Positions 1 through 8,651 are shown, counted from the stretch's first letter. The stretch: DNA of 9,699 bases from an uncultured Bacillaceae bacterium (GCA_937951955.1 CALGAD010000155.1:1-9699), one strand, 5' to 3'. Notes: generated by a model from the letters alone, not told the origin. Program-made: numbers and translations.

Positions 1-1893
1 CCTGAATATCAAGATCCGAAACCGGAAAATGTGGATGAGAAGATTGATGATAAAGTAAGACAACTGTTACAAGAATATTTACCTAAGTATTTACAAGACT
101 ATCAAACGGAACAAGAAGATGATGAAGAAGATATAGTAGAAGTCACTCCTGAACAAGAGAGCGATCTGGAAGATTTACCAGCAATTCATGGTTCCCGCTT
201 ACTCTTCCAGTTAAATCGTTTACGAGAATCATCTCAGGATGCCGTTGAAGGCTATAAAGGATTAAGCAATTTTAAACAATACTTGCACGTGACGCGTCCC
301 ATTGAAAAAAGGTTTGAAGAATACTTGATTCAATGTGCTGAATCTCATGAAAGTCAGTTGATTTTACTTTGCGGGAGTGTCGGTGACGGAAAATCCCATC
401 TCTTAAGTTACTTTTCTACAAAATATCCCGAATTAATGAGCCAGTTTCGCATCCATAATGACGCGACCGAAAGTTTTGATCCGCAAAAAAATTCCATCGA
501 TACGTTAGCCGAAGTTTTGGAAGCATTTTCCGACGAAAAAATTGCAACGAGTCAAGATAAATTAATCGTGGCTATCAATCTTGGTGTTTTGAACAATTTT
601 ATCGAATCACCTTATGCAAATGAGCAGTATACAAAACTGAAGGAATACATCCTGAATTCCAATGTTTTTGATTCCAACACGATTACCACAACGCTTGCTC
701 ATCCGAATTTTAAAATCTTAAACTTTGCTGATTATAAACCATTTGAACTAACAAAAAATGGAGCGGAATCAACTTATTTAGCAGAATTATTTCAAAAAAT
801 TACAGCCAAAGATGAAAATAACCCGTTTTATCAAGCTTATCAACTGGATAAACGTGAACAAGTTGCCAAACCACTACTTATCAATTATGAAATGTTTTCA
901 TCATTGTCTGTACAACAACAAATTATCCAGCTGATCATCAAAACGATTGTCAAAGATAAAGTGATCGTATCGACGCGGGCAATCCTTAATTTCATCTACG
1001 ATATTCTCGTGCCTAATCATGCTGATGATTTAAATACGACGGATTTTGCGGATATGCTCCCGAGTTTGTTACCGAATTTATTGTTTGACGGTCACGAAAA
1101 ATCGTATTTATTAAAAATGGTGGCTAATCATGATCCAATCCATCTCCGCATTCAAGAAGTAGATGAAAAGTTAATTGAATTCAATAACACTTTGGATCCT
1201 CGCTCCTTTTTCAAAGAGACCATTGAGGATCCGACAGCACAAACTTGGATGGATGAGTTGGAGTCGATCGACGATACCACGATCCTTGCAAAAGATACGA
1301 AGAGAACCTTGAGTGAACTATTTATTCGCTCATCATTTTTATTTAGTTCCAACTTAAGAGGATATTTCCAGGATGATATTTATAACAAGTATATGAATTA
1401 TTTATATGCCTATAACACAGGGCAAAAGCCACTTCTGCAACCTTTATATAAAGAAGTTCATCAAGCCATCTTCTTGTGGAAAGGAAGCCCGAAGAACAAT
1501 TATATCTTTCTTGATGATGATAGCAGTCATATTCGCATTGCTGAGCCGATCAGTTTAAAAGCAGCGGTCACTACCGTCACGAACGATAAAAAAGAAGTGA
1601 TTGATCGCTTTGTCACAAGTTTAATCGTCGGGTTTACTTGTGAACCGTACAAGGAAATTCATGAAGTTGAAATTGATTTACCATTATATGAAATGATAAT
1701 GAAAGTGCTCAATGGGTATCGATTAAATAGAAAGGATCGCGAGGATTCCATTAAGTTTATTGATTTTATTGGAAAACTCCTACCATATGGCAAACAAAAC
1801 GATGAGATTTTAATTATCGATTTAGAAAATCATTACACATTTAATATTCAATACGACGATCAATTCGAATCTTATACATTTTATAGGGAGTAG
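1..1893 (+). CDS. dptF: DNA phosphorothioation-dependent restriction protein DptF, 5' end beyond the window
   Basis: P-loop NTPase subunit of the DptFGH (DndFGH) complex, which in the known system restricts DNA lacking phosphorothioate marks. Numbering from the GTG at 31, a Walker A motif GSVGDGKS lies at residues 115-122, after the typical DptF stretch LNRLRESSQDAV (61-72) and YLHVTRPIEKRF (84-95). A second hydrophobic strand, KLIVAINLGVLNNF (177-190), sits where Walker B would be but has Asn instead of an acidic residue. STRAILNFIYDIL (314-326) may be a sensor-like region. The frame is open from base 1 (ten further codons) with no stop, and GTG 31 has no good Shine-Dalgarno sequence, so the start is probably upstream. 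The next in-frame Met is after the P-loop. The first ~50 residues are a charged helix plus an acidic linker (EDDEED) that I do not remember as standard for the family. It is the first of three co-directional genes, and dptG starts 8 nt after its stop. The family call is from recognition of the sequence and gene order; no search was run. Confidence 0.92.
   Translation, partial: PEYQDPKPENVDEKIDDKVRQLLQEYLPKYLQDYQTEQEDDEEDIVEVTPEQESDLEDLPAIHGSRLLFQLNRLRESSQDAVEGYKGLSNFKQYLHVTRPIEKRFEEYLIQCAESHESQLILLCGSVGDGKSHLLSYFSTKYPELMSQFRIHNDATESFDPQKNSIDTLAEVLEAFSDEKIATSQDKLIVAINLGVLNNFIESPYANEQYTKLKEYILNSNVFDSNTITTTLAHPNFKILNFADYKPFELTKNGAESTYLAELFQKITAKDENNPFYQAYQLDKREQVAKPLLINYEMFSSLSVQQQIIQLIIKTIVKDKVIVSTRAILNFIYDILVPNHADDLNTTDFADMLPSLLPNLLFDGHEKSYLLKMVANHDPIHLRIQEVDEKLIEFNNTLDPRSFFKETIEDPTAQTWMDELESIDDTTILAKDTKRTLSELFIRSSFLFSSNLRGYFQDDIYNKYMNYLYAYNTGQKPLLQPLYKEVHQAIFLWKGSPKNNYIFLDDDSSHIRIAEPISLKAAVTTVTNDKKEVIDRFVTSLIVGFTCEPYKEIHEVEIDLPLYEMIMKVLNGYRLNRKDREDSIKFIDFIGKLLPYGKQNDEILIIDLENHYTFNIQYDDQFESYTFYRE
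1886..1890 (+). promoter_or_regulatory. Ribosome binding site of dptG
   Basis: GGGAG lies at the very end of dptF, 11 nt before the TTG at 1902. The spacing is slightly long but usable in Bacillus-type genes. It supports the TTG as the dptG start, because no ATG occurs in frame until deep in the gene, and it implies translation closely following that of dptF. Confidence 0.6.
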
Positions 1894-1901
1894 TGATTTA
1901 G

Positions 1902-3266
1902 TTGAACACTCTAGAAAACTTGCGTAAATCACTCAACGTAAAAGTAGAAAATGGGAAAAAGACCCTAAAACATAACATCAATAAAAAAGTAAACATTTTT
2001 CCCTTTCAAACGCGAAACCCTGAACGGGCTAAATTCAAAAACGGCTTTTCTCCCGTTATCGGGCAATTTTTCCGCAACATTGAGGGGGTTAAATTAACCG
2101 TTTTAGAAAAAGAAGAATTCGTTAAAGTGTTAACGAATCAAGTGAATTGTAGTGATGAAGATCGACCGCATTTAGTACGCATCATTACATCCTATCTTTT
2201 TCAAGCGGATACGTTGCGCATATTTCATCCGAGTATCTACAAATATATTGAACTATCCAGTTCTAAGGAAGCAACGGGTGAAAAGGAAATTGCTCAGTAT
2301 ATCTATGATGCGTTATTAGGCGGGGAAGTGACCCTGTTTGAAGAGTTTTTGCTGCAGAGAAAAAGTGAGCATGTTTTGTCACGACTGATTATCGATAACT
2401 TGCCTAAATTGGAACATGCAAAGATCGAAAACAAATATGCTCCGACCCTTCCTTTTATTAGAAAGTTGTTTTTGAAAGATTTACAATTTCTCTTAACAAA
2501 CAGAGAGTTTTTTATGCAATATATCAATTTATTCTTTGCCTATTATTATTTTTACTCGATTACGCAAATGGTACTCAAAATCAATCAGTTTGAAAAAATG
2601 GATCCGTACAATCCAACACCTATTTACTACAACTTAGATTGGGAAAGAACGAGTCGTAATCGTCCTGCAGTAACCCATGGATATAAACATATTTTCACAA
2701 ATGCCCGGAAAGTGCTGACCCATGTAAACACATTGGAACATCTCAATTTTATTTTTAATACGGAAAACAAACATTATATTGAGTTAGTGGAAGAATTCAA
2801 TCGTCTCAACCCATTAGAACAGCAAAAAATTCTAGATGCGATTTATACTTGGACAAAAGAATATACGGAGATAAAAGTCGGCAATATGGATGAAATCGAG
2901 AGAAAGCCTCAATTAGAGGAAGCCATGAGACAATTACAACAACAAATTGCGAAAGGATTATCCCAAGAAACATTGTACCGGTATGCACTCGCAGTCAATG
3001 AAATTGGGAAAGCATATTTCTTAAAAACAAGAGGATCCCTCGGAAATACCTTGAATGTTACCCAGGATTTTCTAATACTGTTAACTGCTATTTCTGTAAA
3101 AGATACAAAAATTCCCTTAAACCAATATTTCAAGGAATTGGAAAATCGAGGCGTTTTCTTTGATCGGTATTCACAAGAAGAGATCATTGAATTATTAAAC
3201 AAATTAAATTTGATTGAGAAAAAAAGTGACAGTGGTGATGCGCAGTATGTTAAACCAATTTTATAA
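1902..3266 (+). CDS. dptG: DNA phosphorothioation-dependent restriction protein DptG
   Basis: Middle subunit of the DptFGH restriction complex, 454 residues from a TTG start. I recognise it by its position between dptF and dptH and by the motif YYNLDWERTSRNRP (242-255) followed by THGYKHIF. No nucleotide-binding or nuclease motif is visible, so a structural, bridging or DNA-contacting role is inferred. Residues 203-225 are very aromatic and hydrophobic (FFAYYYFYS). I read this as a buried helix rather than a membrane span, since there is no other sign of membrane location. Residues ~386-454 have the helix-strand rhythm of a winged helix (ENRGVFFDRYSQEEIIELL, then a GDAQYV wing), which would suit DNA or protein binding; this is inference. 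The start is 8 nt after the dptF stop, and the 3' end overlaps dptH by about 20 nt in another frame, so the three genes are surely one operon. The N-terminal ~60 residues are basic. The function of DptG is the least well understood of the three. Confidence 0.9.
   Translation: MNTLENLRKSLNVKVENGKKTLKHNINKKVNIFPFQTRNPERAKFKNGFSPVIGQFFRNIEGVKLTVLEKEEFVKVLTNQVNCSDEDRPHLVRIITSYLFQADTLRIFHPSIYKYIELSSSKEATGEKEIAQYIYDALLGGEVTLFEEFLLQRKSEHVLSRLIIDNLPKLEHAKIENKYAPTLPFIRKLFLKDLQFLLTNREFFMQYINLFFAYYYFYSITQMVLKINQFEKMDPYNPTPIYYNLDWERTSRNRPAVTHGYKHIFTNARKVLTHVNTLEHLNFIFNTENKHYIELVEEFNRLNPLEQQKILDAIYTWTKEYTEIKVGNMDEIERKPQLEEAMRQLQQQIAKGLSQETLYRYALAVNEIGKAYFLKTRGSLGNTLNVTQDFLILLTAISVKDTKIPLNQYFKELENRGVFFDRYSQEEIIELLNKLNLIEKKSDSGDAQYVKPIL
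3234..3239 (+). promoter_or_regulatory. Ribosome binding site of dptH inside dptG
   Basis: GGTGAT matches the 3' part of the Bacillus consensus AGGAGGTGATC and sits 7 nt before the ATG at 3247. This spacing is why I prefer 3247 over the ATG at 3238, which would use part of the site itself, and over the TTG at 3214, which has no comparable site. The site lies within the last codons of dptG, consistent with translational coupling. Confidence 0.55.
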
Positions 3267-6200
3267 ATTTATGGCAAAAAAATTAGTTAACTTCCTGGAA
3301 GAACAAAATCTGAAAGGCGGGGAACGGTTTTTCCTGCAGTTTGACGAAGAAAAAAATGTGAAGGATTTTTATATGATTTTAGGGGATCTTCCAGAGGCAA
3401 ACGAATTTATTTATGCACACGAATTTGGAAGCCCATATAAAACATTTTCCCTACAAATCGGTAACGTTCGCGTCATTGTAGCAGCAACGATCGATGGCGT
3501 AACCCCTGATTTTTTAGTAACTTTACGGAATTTGGTCAGTGATCAAGAAGGGGAGTGGGAAAATACCGCTTTGATCAGTATTTCCCATTTATCCCTCGAT
3601 AGTATAAAAGGCGGTAGTAAAGATCTACAGCAAACCGGCATGCCGTTCCATGTGGAAAGTATAACAGAATATATCAAGGAAGAGCTCAATCATAATAACG
3701 AGTTATCCGCCTCGGAAAAGGAAATTATTAAGTTTCATTTAGGGAAAAAACTAGAAGATATTGTTGTACAAACGACAATCTGGGATTATGCGGAAATAAT
3801 CGCCTTAATTAATAAAGGGAAGATTGAAAAGGAAGATTTCCAATCACTCAACCTGTTTCCGGATAAAGAGCTTGGTAAAGATAGTTTTCTGAAGCCGAAA
3901 GAGATTACCTCCCGTCTTGAGGAGAATTTTCGCTTATTTGAACTAGTTCAAAGACTTCATGATTATGAAACCGTTGATACGGAACTGGAAAAATATTTTG
4001 AAGAAAAAATGATCGATAAACTGAAACAAGAAGATTGGTTTACAAATGAATTTAGTCGGGTGAAAAACGCCCATGACAATGTCAAACGTTATTTGGAATA
4101 TTTAGATAGTGAAACAAAAAAACTAAACAAAGATGTCATTTTCTGGGAAAAACCGCAATCGGAGACTAAAGCGGGAAGAAGGAAACGACATATTATTATT
4201 TTTAATGAAGACCGTGCACCATATGTACAAATGTTATTTGAATTTGACGATTTTTTAAAGAAACAATTTATTGATAAGAAAAGTACTTCTTTTGCAACAA
4301 CGAGCGGAAAAAAATTAAAGGTGACCCTTCCATGTACGGATGAAATATCCTTCTTTAAAATTAAATACAAACATAATGGTGAAAATCAATCCAACTATGA
4401 ATTTAACTTTTGTATCGTCCCTTTTTCTGAGGATCAATTGACTGGTATCGAATCCCTTTATGAATTAAAAATAACGAATTCTGATCAATATATTCTCCTT
4501 GATTATCAAGATGAAGAAACAACGATCGGAATAGGAGCATATGAAAAGCGTTATGAAATTCAAGATGGATATGAAACGATCGAAAAAAATAAAGATGAAA
4601 AAATTGTTTTATCCATCGATCCGGGAGCATGGGATGATGATTTCGTCACATTTAACATGGTAATTGAAGGCCAATTTTTACGCTTTGTCATGAAGGATAC
4701 CGATATTAAGACATACCCGATCACCGCCAATCGCGTATGGAAACTCAAAAGAGAAAATCAGGAACATTTTTATCTGGAAAATGATCGCCTAAAACAAGGA
4801 ACCGCTACTTATTATCCTCATGAAGACTTTAAAAACTTGTTGTTATTTGAACAAGAATGGATCCGATATAAATATCTGTTTATCAACGGGGATGAATTCG
4901 TTACGGAAAATGTGATTCCGGATGAAGTATACGAACATTACCTCTCTTATTTGGGTTATTTCGAAAAATATGATCGTCTTCCGAGCTTGACCTATTTTGA
5001 TGAGGAACTGAAAATCTTGGCAGAAAACTATATCACATCTGTCATTGAATGCATTCACGCTATTGAGGAAGATTCATTATTATCTGAGAAAGAAAAGAAT
5101 CTGTTTAAATTAGGAACGATCAAGAAAAATGGTTCGATTTATTTAACACCTTTGCATCCTTTAAATGTCGCTTATCAGTTAGCGCTAGAAAAGACGGTAG
5201 GCGATGAAGAACTCGATTATAGTATTTTAAATCGTCTCCATCCGAAAAATCTTTTACCATTTATTTATAGTGATAAAGACAAATTGTATCGCCCAACCAT
5301 GAGTGCCGATTATCCTGAGTGGCATGAATATGCACCGGACCAATTAGTAACGGTAGGTTCCGCCAATGAATTTTTGGCAAATGTCGTTGAAGAGAAAATA
5401 AAGCAATTTATTCATCATTTTGATTATCTGTTTTTTGACAATGCCCAGGCACCACTCTTACTGAATGTCATCCAAATAAACAATGATAGAGAAGTTGTTA
5501 GGGGAATTTGTAGCTTCTTGAAAAATGAACTGGAGACAAAAGGTCCCGAGCGGATGATACCGATTCGTGTAGGGATTTATCGGAAAGACATTCAGTCACC
5601 AAGTTATTTTGAAATTTTTTCTTCACTCAAGACACCGGATGAGGTACAGTCTGAGTTTAATATCGATTTAAGTTCGAAAAAATTTGATTCGGTCGATGTT
5701 CTCCGATTAATTAGAGAACATATTCATTACTATAAAAATAAACTCGATGCGGCAACTGAGTTTTCCTATGCCCATATATCCTTTTACAAATTACCAACAC
5801 AAGATATCGATGCGTCGCACCCTGTCGATAAATTGGAAACCGGAGTCTTTTTAGATGGATTATTATCATCGGTTGTCTCTATTGCGAGTGAGACGGATTA
5901 TCGTACCGGATTTGGCTTACTGAATGCACCAGAAGAAAAGAATTCGTTAATTTCCCTGGCAGCCCTTTATAACGAGCTTTCTTTTAATATGAAAAATGAG
6001 GGAATCAACTCGTATAGTAAAGGAAAATCCATCGTATTAAGTACATCTATGGAAGGAAAACATTTGCTCGAAAAGTTATATGACTCTTCCAACTGGGTGA
6101 CATTTATTGATCCTGGGGTGGATCTCGACTTTTTCTTACAATCGAGTAGCGACGTACTTGTCATTCATTATAGCGATCAATACACTTCATCCGATTCGTA

Positions 6201-8496
6201 TGATGCGATCACGGTTACCAATAAGTCTGATCAGTATAAACAGGTGATTAAAGGCTATATAACCGAAAAAGTTCAACTATCGAACGAAAAAATCGAGCGG
6301 ATGATCCGATCCTTTAATTCCATCAATGGGGAGTGGTTATTACGGATTATCGGCAGCAAAGGTTTCTATGCTAGAGAGAAAATCAGTTTAATTTCCGCTA
6401 TGAAATTTTTGGAAAGCTATTTCTATCATCCGAATATTACCTGGATCCCGATTTCATTGGAGGAAATTTTACGTGTCGCATCAGCGACGAAACTAAATCA
6501 AACGAATAGCATCTTTACTGCCAAAAATCTGAAATCGACCGGTGTTCACAGCGATGATATCTTATTAATGGGTGTTGAAGAGATTGAAGATATGTTATAT
6601 GTACACGTCTATCCGGTTGAGGTGAAAACCGGTAACGTGCAATCGGCAAAAGCGAAATCGCAAATTGAAAAAACAGCCCGTTTATTAAGAAAATCGTTAA
6701 TCGATGAACCCGGGGAACTTAGTTTTAAAAAGAAATTTTTCCGCAATTTCTTTGCACAAATCTTACTTTCTAATGCGAAAAAACTGCATTCGAACCAAAT
6801 TTGGTCCGATGAGCAATACGAGAAGGTCCACCAACTGAAGGTTCGTTTGATGAATGATGATTTTACAATTGGCCAGCATCTGGAAGCATACATTGGTCAG
6901 GGTGCAATTTTATCCTTTAAGAAAGATAATAGTTTCCGGTCAGCATTAGTAGAAAATAATATTTTGAAATTAAACTTTCTTGAAGGAGATATTTTCGCCG
7001 GATTAGTAAAAGAGAAAGAACAGATCATTAATGAAATGGTTCAGGGGCTTATGGATTTCAGACAGGAAAACCTTCTGTATCATGCTTATGAGCCAGAGCA
7101 TATAATCGTAGAAAAAGAAATCCCTATTCATGAAGACATGAATCAGGAACAGGATGAGATTCATACTGAACTTAATGTTCTGACGGGCGATGATTTTGAT
7201 GAGACAGGTAATGACAATCAAAATGAAGCGGCATCCGACTCACTAGAGGTTGTAGACGAAGACCAGGAAACGGTCGCAAACGTTCCAGATAATGGGGAAA
7301 CTGAACTCATGAGTGATGATTCTTCCGTAAGTTTGTTTGAGGAAGAGGAGATAAGTGAGGACGAGACGAAGCCGGATTTATCAAAGATCCGAATCCCGAT
7401 TGGATCCATTGCTGGTTCAAACCAAACATTGTACTGGGAATATGGACATCCGCAGCTTGTAAACCGTCATTTGCTCATAACTGGCCGTTCCGGACAAGGG
7501 AAGACTTATTTCATTCAGTGTCTCCTTTGGGAATTATCGAAAAACGGCATTTCCAGCATTGTTATTGATTACACAGATGGGTATAAAAAATCTCAATTAG
7601 AAGATGAGTTTAAGGAAAAACTCGGCTCCAAATTGGAACAATTTATTGTTTTGGCCAAGAAATTCCCGGTGAATCCGTTTAAACGGAACCAAATCATAAT
7701 CGATGAAGATATTACACACCCTGAGGATGATTCCGATGTCGCGGATCGAATCAAGAGTGTCATCGGTTATATTTACCCGACTCTAGGTCCGCAACAGCTC
7801 AATGCGATTTATCAAGCGGTCATGAAAGGGATGGCCCGCTATGATGAAAAAATGAATTTAAGCATCTTGCGGGAACTGCTTGAAGAAGATGGTTCAGGTC
7901 CTGCGAAAACCGCATTATCCCAAATGAACTTGTTGATCGATAAAAACCCGTTTGACTATGAAAATAGTATGGATTGGTCTTTCTTGGAAAAAGAGAAGGG
8001 CAAAGTTTTTATTATTCAATTGACGGGATACTCGCCTGATGTTCAAAAGATGATCACTGAATTTATTCTCTGGGATTTATGGAATTATAAACTCCAGCAC
8101 GGGAAAAAAGATTTACCTTTCCCGGTGGTTTTAGATGAATCACAGAGATTGGATTTCAATGCTAACGCACCTAGTTCAAAAATATTGGTGGAGGGCAGGA
8201 AATTTGGCTGGTCCGGTTGGTTCTCTACACAATTCCTCAAAGGATTTGCTGGTGATGCAGTAAGCCGACTGCAAAATTCGGCGGTGAAAGTTTATTTCGC
8301 CCCGATGGAAAATGAAGTATCCAGCATTGCCACATACCTGACACAGGATAACGTTGAACGCAAGGAGTGGGAAAGTCGCCTGAAAGGTTTACAAAAGGGT
8401 CAATGTGTGTTTTACGGACCAATCCAAGACCGAGACGGGAACCTACTTCCTGCAAGACCCTATGTGGTGGAAATATATCCATTTGATTTACGATAA
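3247..8496 (+). CDS. dptH: DNA phosphorothioation-dependent restriction protein DptH (HerA/FtsK-type ATPase with nuclease-like motif)
   Basis: Large ATPase subunit of the DptFGH restriction complex, 1,749 residues from ATG 3247. The frame is open back to TTG 3214, and ATG 3238 is an alternative start. The N-terminal region carries DSIKGGSKDL and TGMPF (about 118-134), a signature I associate with DptH. In the middle, SDDILLMGVEE (1102-1112), VEVKTG (1124-1129) and Q1139 form a D...ExK...Q arrangement typical of PD-(D/E)XK nucleases, so this may be the DNA-cutting part. Residues ~1295-1378 are a long Asp/Glu-rich, low-complexity linker. The C-terminal ~370 residues are a HerA/FtsK-like motor: Walker A GRSGQGKT (1413-1420), Walker B VVLDESQR (1627-1634, acidic pair D1630/E1631) and GRKFGWSGWFSTQ ending at 1662. 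The length agrees with the family's large size. It overlaps the end of dptG and is the last gene before the likely terminator at 8547. The family and the ATPase are firm; the nuclease assignment is inferred from motif spacing. Confidence 0.93.
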   Translation: MLNQFYKFMAKKLVNFLEEQNLKGGERFFLQFDEEKNVKDFYMILGDLPEANEFIYAHEFGSPYKTFSLQIGNVRVIVAATIDGVTPDFLVTLRNLVSDQEGEWENTALISISHLSLDSIKGGSKDLQQTGMPFHVESITEYIKEELNHNNELSASEKEIIKFHLGKKLEDIVVQTTIWDYAEIIALINKGKIEKEDFQSLNLFPDKELGKDSFLKPKEITSRLEENFRLFELVQRLHDYETVDTELEKYFEEKMIDKLKQEDWFTNEFSRVKNAHDNVKRYLEYLDSETKKLNKDVIFWEKPQSETKAGRRKRHIIIFNEDRAPYVQMLFEFDDFLKKQFIDKKSTSFATTSGKKLKVTLPCTDEISFFKIKYKHNGENQSNYEFNFCIVPFSEDQLTGIESLYELKITNSDQYILLDYQDEETTIGIGAYEKRYEIQDGYETIEKNKDEKIVLSIDPGAWDDDFVTFNMVIEGQFLRFVMKDTDIKTYPITANRVWKLKRENQEHFYLENDRLKQGTATYYPHEDFKNLLLFEQEWIRYKYLFINGDEFVTENVIPDEVYEHYLSYLGYFEKYDRLPSLTYFDEELKILAENYITSVIECIHAIEEDSLLSEKEKNLFKLGTIKKNGSIYLTPLHPLNVAYQLALEKTVGDEELDYSILNRLHPKNLLPFIYSDKDKLYRPTMSADYPEWHEYAPDQLVTVGSANEFLANVVEEKIKQFIHHFDYLFFDNAQAPLLLNVIQINNDREVVRGICSFLKNELETKGPERMIPIRVGIYRKDIQSPSYFEIFSSLKTPDEVQSEFNIDLSSKKFDSVDVLRLIREHIHYYKNKLDAATEFSYAHISFYKLPTQDIDASHPVDKLETGVFLDGLLSSVVSIASETDYRTGFGLLNAPEEKNSLISLAALYNELSFNMKNEGINSYSKGKSIVLSTSMEGKHLLEKLYDSSNWVTFIDPGVDLDFFLQSSSDVLVIHYSDQYTSSDSYDAITVTNKSDQYKQVIKGYITEKVQLSNEKIERMIRSFNSINGEWLLRIIGSKGFYAREKISLISAMKFLESYFYHPNITWIPISLEEILRVASATKLNQTNSIFTAKNLKSTGVHSDDILLMGVEEIEDMLYVHVYPVEVKTGNVQSAKAKSQIEKTARLLRKSLIDEPGELSFKKKFFRNFFAQILLSNAKKLHSNQIWSDEQYEKVHQLKVRLMNDDFTIGQHLEAYIGQGAILSFKKDNSFRSALVENNILKLNFLEGDIFAGLVKEKEQIINEMVQGLMDFRQENLLYHAYEPEHIIVEKEIPIHEDMNQEQDEIHTELNVLTGDDFDETGNDNQNEAASDSLEVVDEDQETVANVPDNGETELMSDDSSVSLFEEEEISEDETKPDLSKIRIPIGSIAGSNQTLYWEYGHPQLVNRHLLITGRSGQGKTYFIQCLLWELSKNGISSIVIDYTDGYKKSQLEDEFKEKLGSKLEQFIVLAKKFPVNPFKRNQIIIDEDITHPEDDSDVADRIKSVIGYIYPTLGPQQLNAIYQAVMKGMARYDEKMNLSILRELLEEDGSGPAKTALSQMNLLIDKNPFDYENSMDWSFLEKEKGKVFIIQLTGYSPDVQKMITEFILWDLWNYKLQHGKKDLPFPVVLDESQRLDFNANAPSSKILVEGRKFGWSGWFSTQFLKGFAGDAVSRLQNSAVKVYFAPMENEVSSIATYLTQDNVERKEWESRLKGLQKGQCVFYGPIQDRDGNLLPARPYVVEIYPFDLR

Positions 8497-8546
8497 GTAT
8501 AGTAGTAATTAATAAGAATACTATTATCTTTTACTTCTATTATGAT

Positions 8547-8563
8547 GGGGCTGTCCAAAAAGT
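8547..8563 (+). repeat. Left terminal inverted repeat, 17 bp
   Basis: Perfect inverted copy of 8652-8668. It also forms most of the left arm of the terminator hairpin, because a second, imperfect copy of the complement lies just inside the element (8572-8588). Confidence 0.8.
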
Positions 8564-8594
8564 CGTATTTTCGACTTTTGGATGCCCCTTTTGT
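8547..8594 (+). terminator. Likely rho-independent terminator of the dptFGH operon
   Basis: The left arm 8547-8565 (GGGGCTGTCCAAAAAGTCG) pairs with 8572-8588 (CGACTTTTGGATGCCCC) around a TATTTT loop, with one bulged A and a small internal loop. A T-rich run (TTTTGTTTGTT) starts at 8589. It lies 50 nt after the dptH stop on the same strand. The hairpin is also the left end of the inverted-repeat element 8547-8668, so the terminator appears to have been brought by, or to be part of, that element. Confidence 0.7.
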
Positions 8595-8651
8595 TTGTTC
8601 AAGAACCTTGATAAATCAACATTCTGGTTTAGTTCAACTTGAAATAATTTT

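Noticed and set aside
1..192. Idea that the DptF N-terminus is a fused DndE
   Set aside because: The visible extension is a short charged helix and acidic linker and does not resemble DndE as I remember it; only upstream sequence can settle what lies further left.
2303..2527. 74-codon frame on the - strand within dptG
   Set aside because: It lies fully inside a well-supported gene and has no ribosome binding site; the same holds for the other antisense frames within dptF, dptG and dptH.
2508..2576. Possible transmembrane helix in DptG
   Set aside because: The hydrophobic stretch is isolated, rich in Tyr and Phe, and in the middle of an otherwise soluble protein of a cytoplasmic DNA-acting complex; a buried helix is more likely.
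7218..7409. Ser-rich 63-codon frame on the - strand
   Set aside because: It is the antisense reading of the Asp/Glu-rich linker of DptH, which automatically gives Ser-rich peptide; no independent gene signal.
8499..8524. A/T-rich inverted repeat ATAGTA...TACTAT just after the dptH stop
   Set aside because: Only six A/T-rich pairs with a 14-nt loop; far weaker than the hairpin at 8547 and expected by chance.
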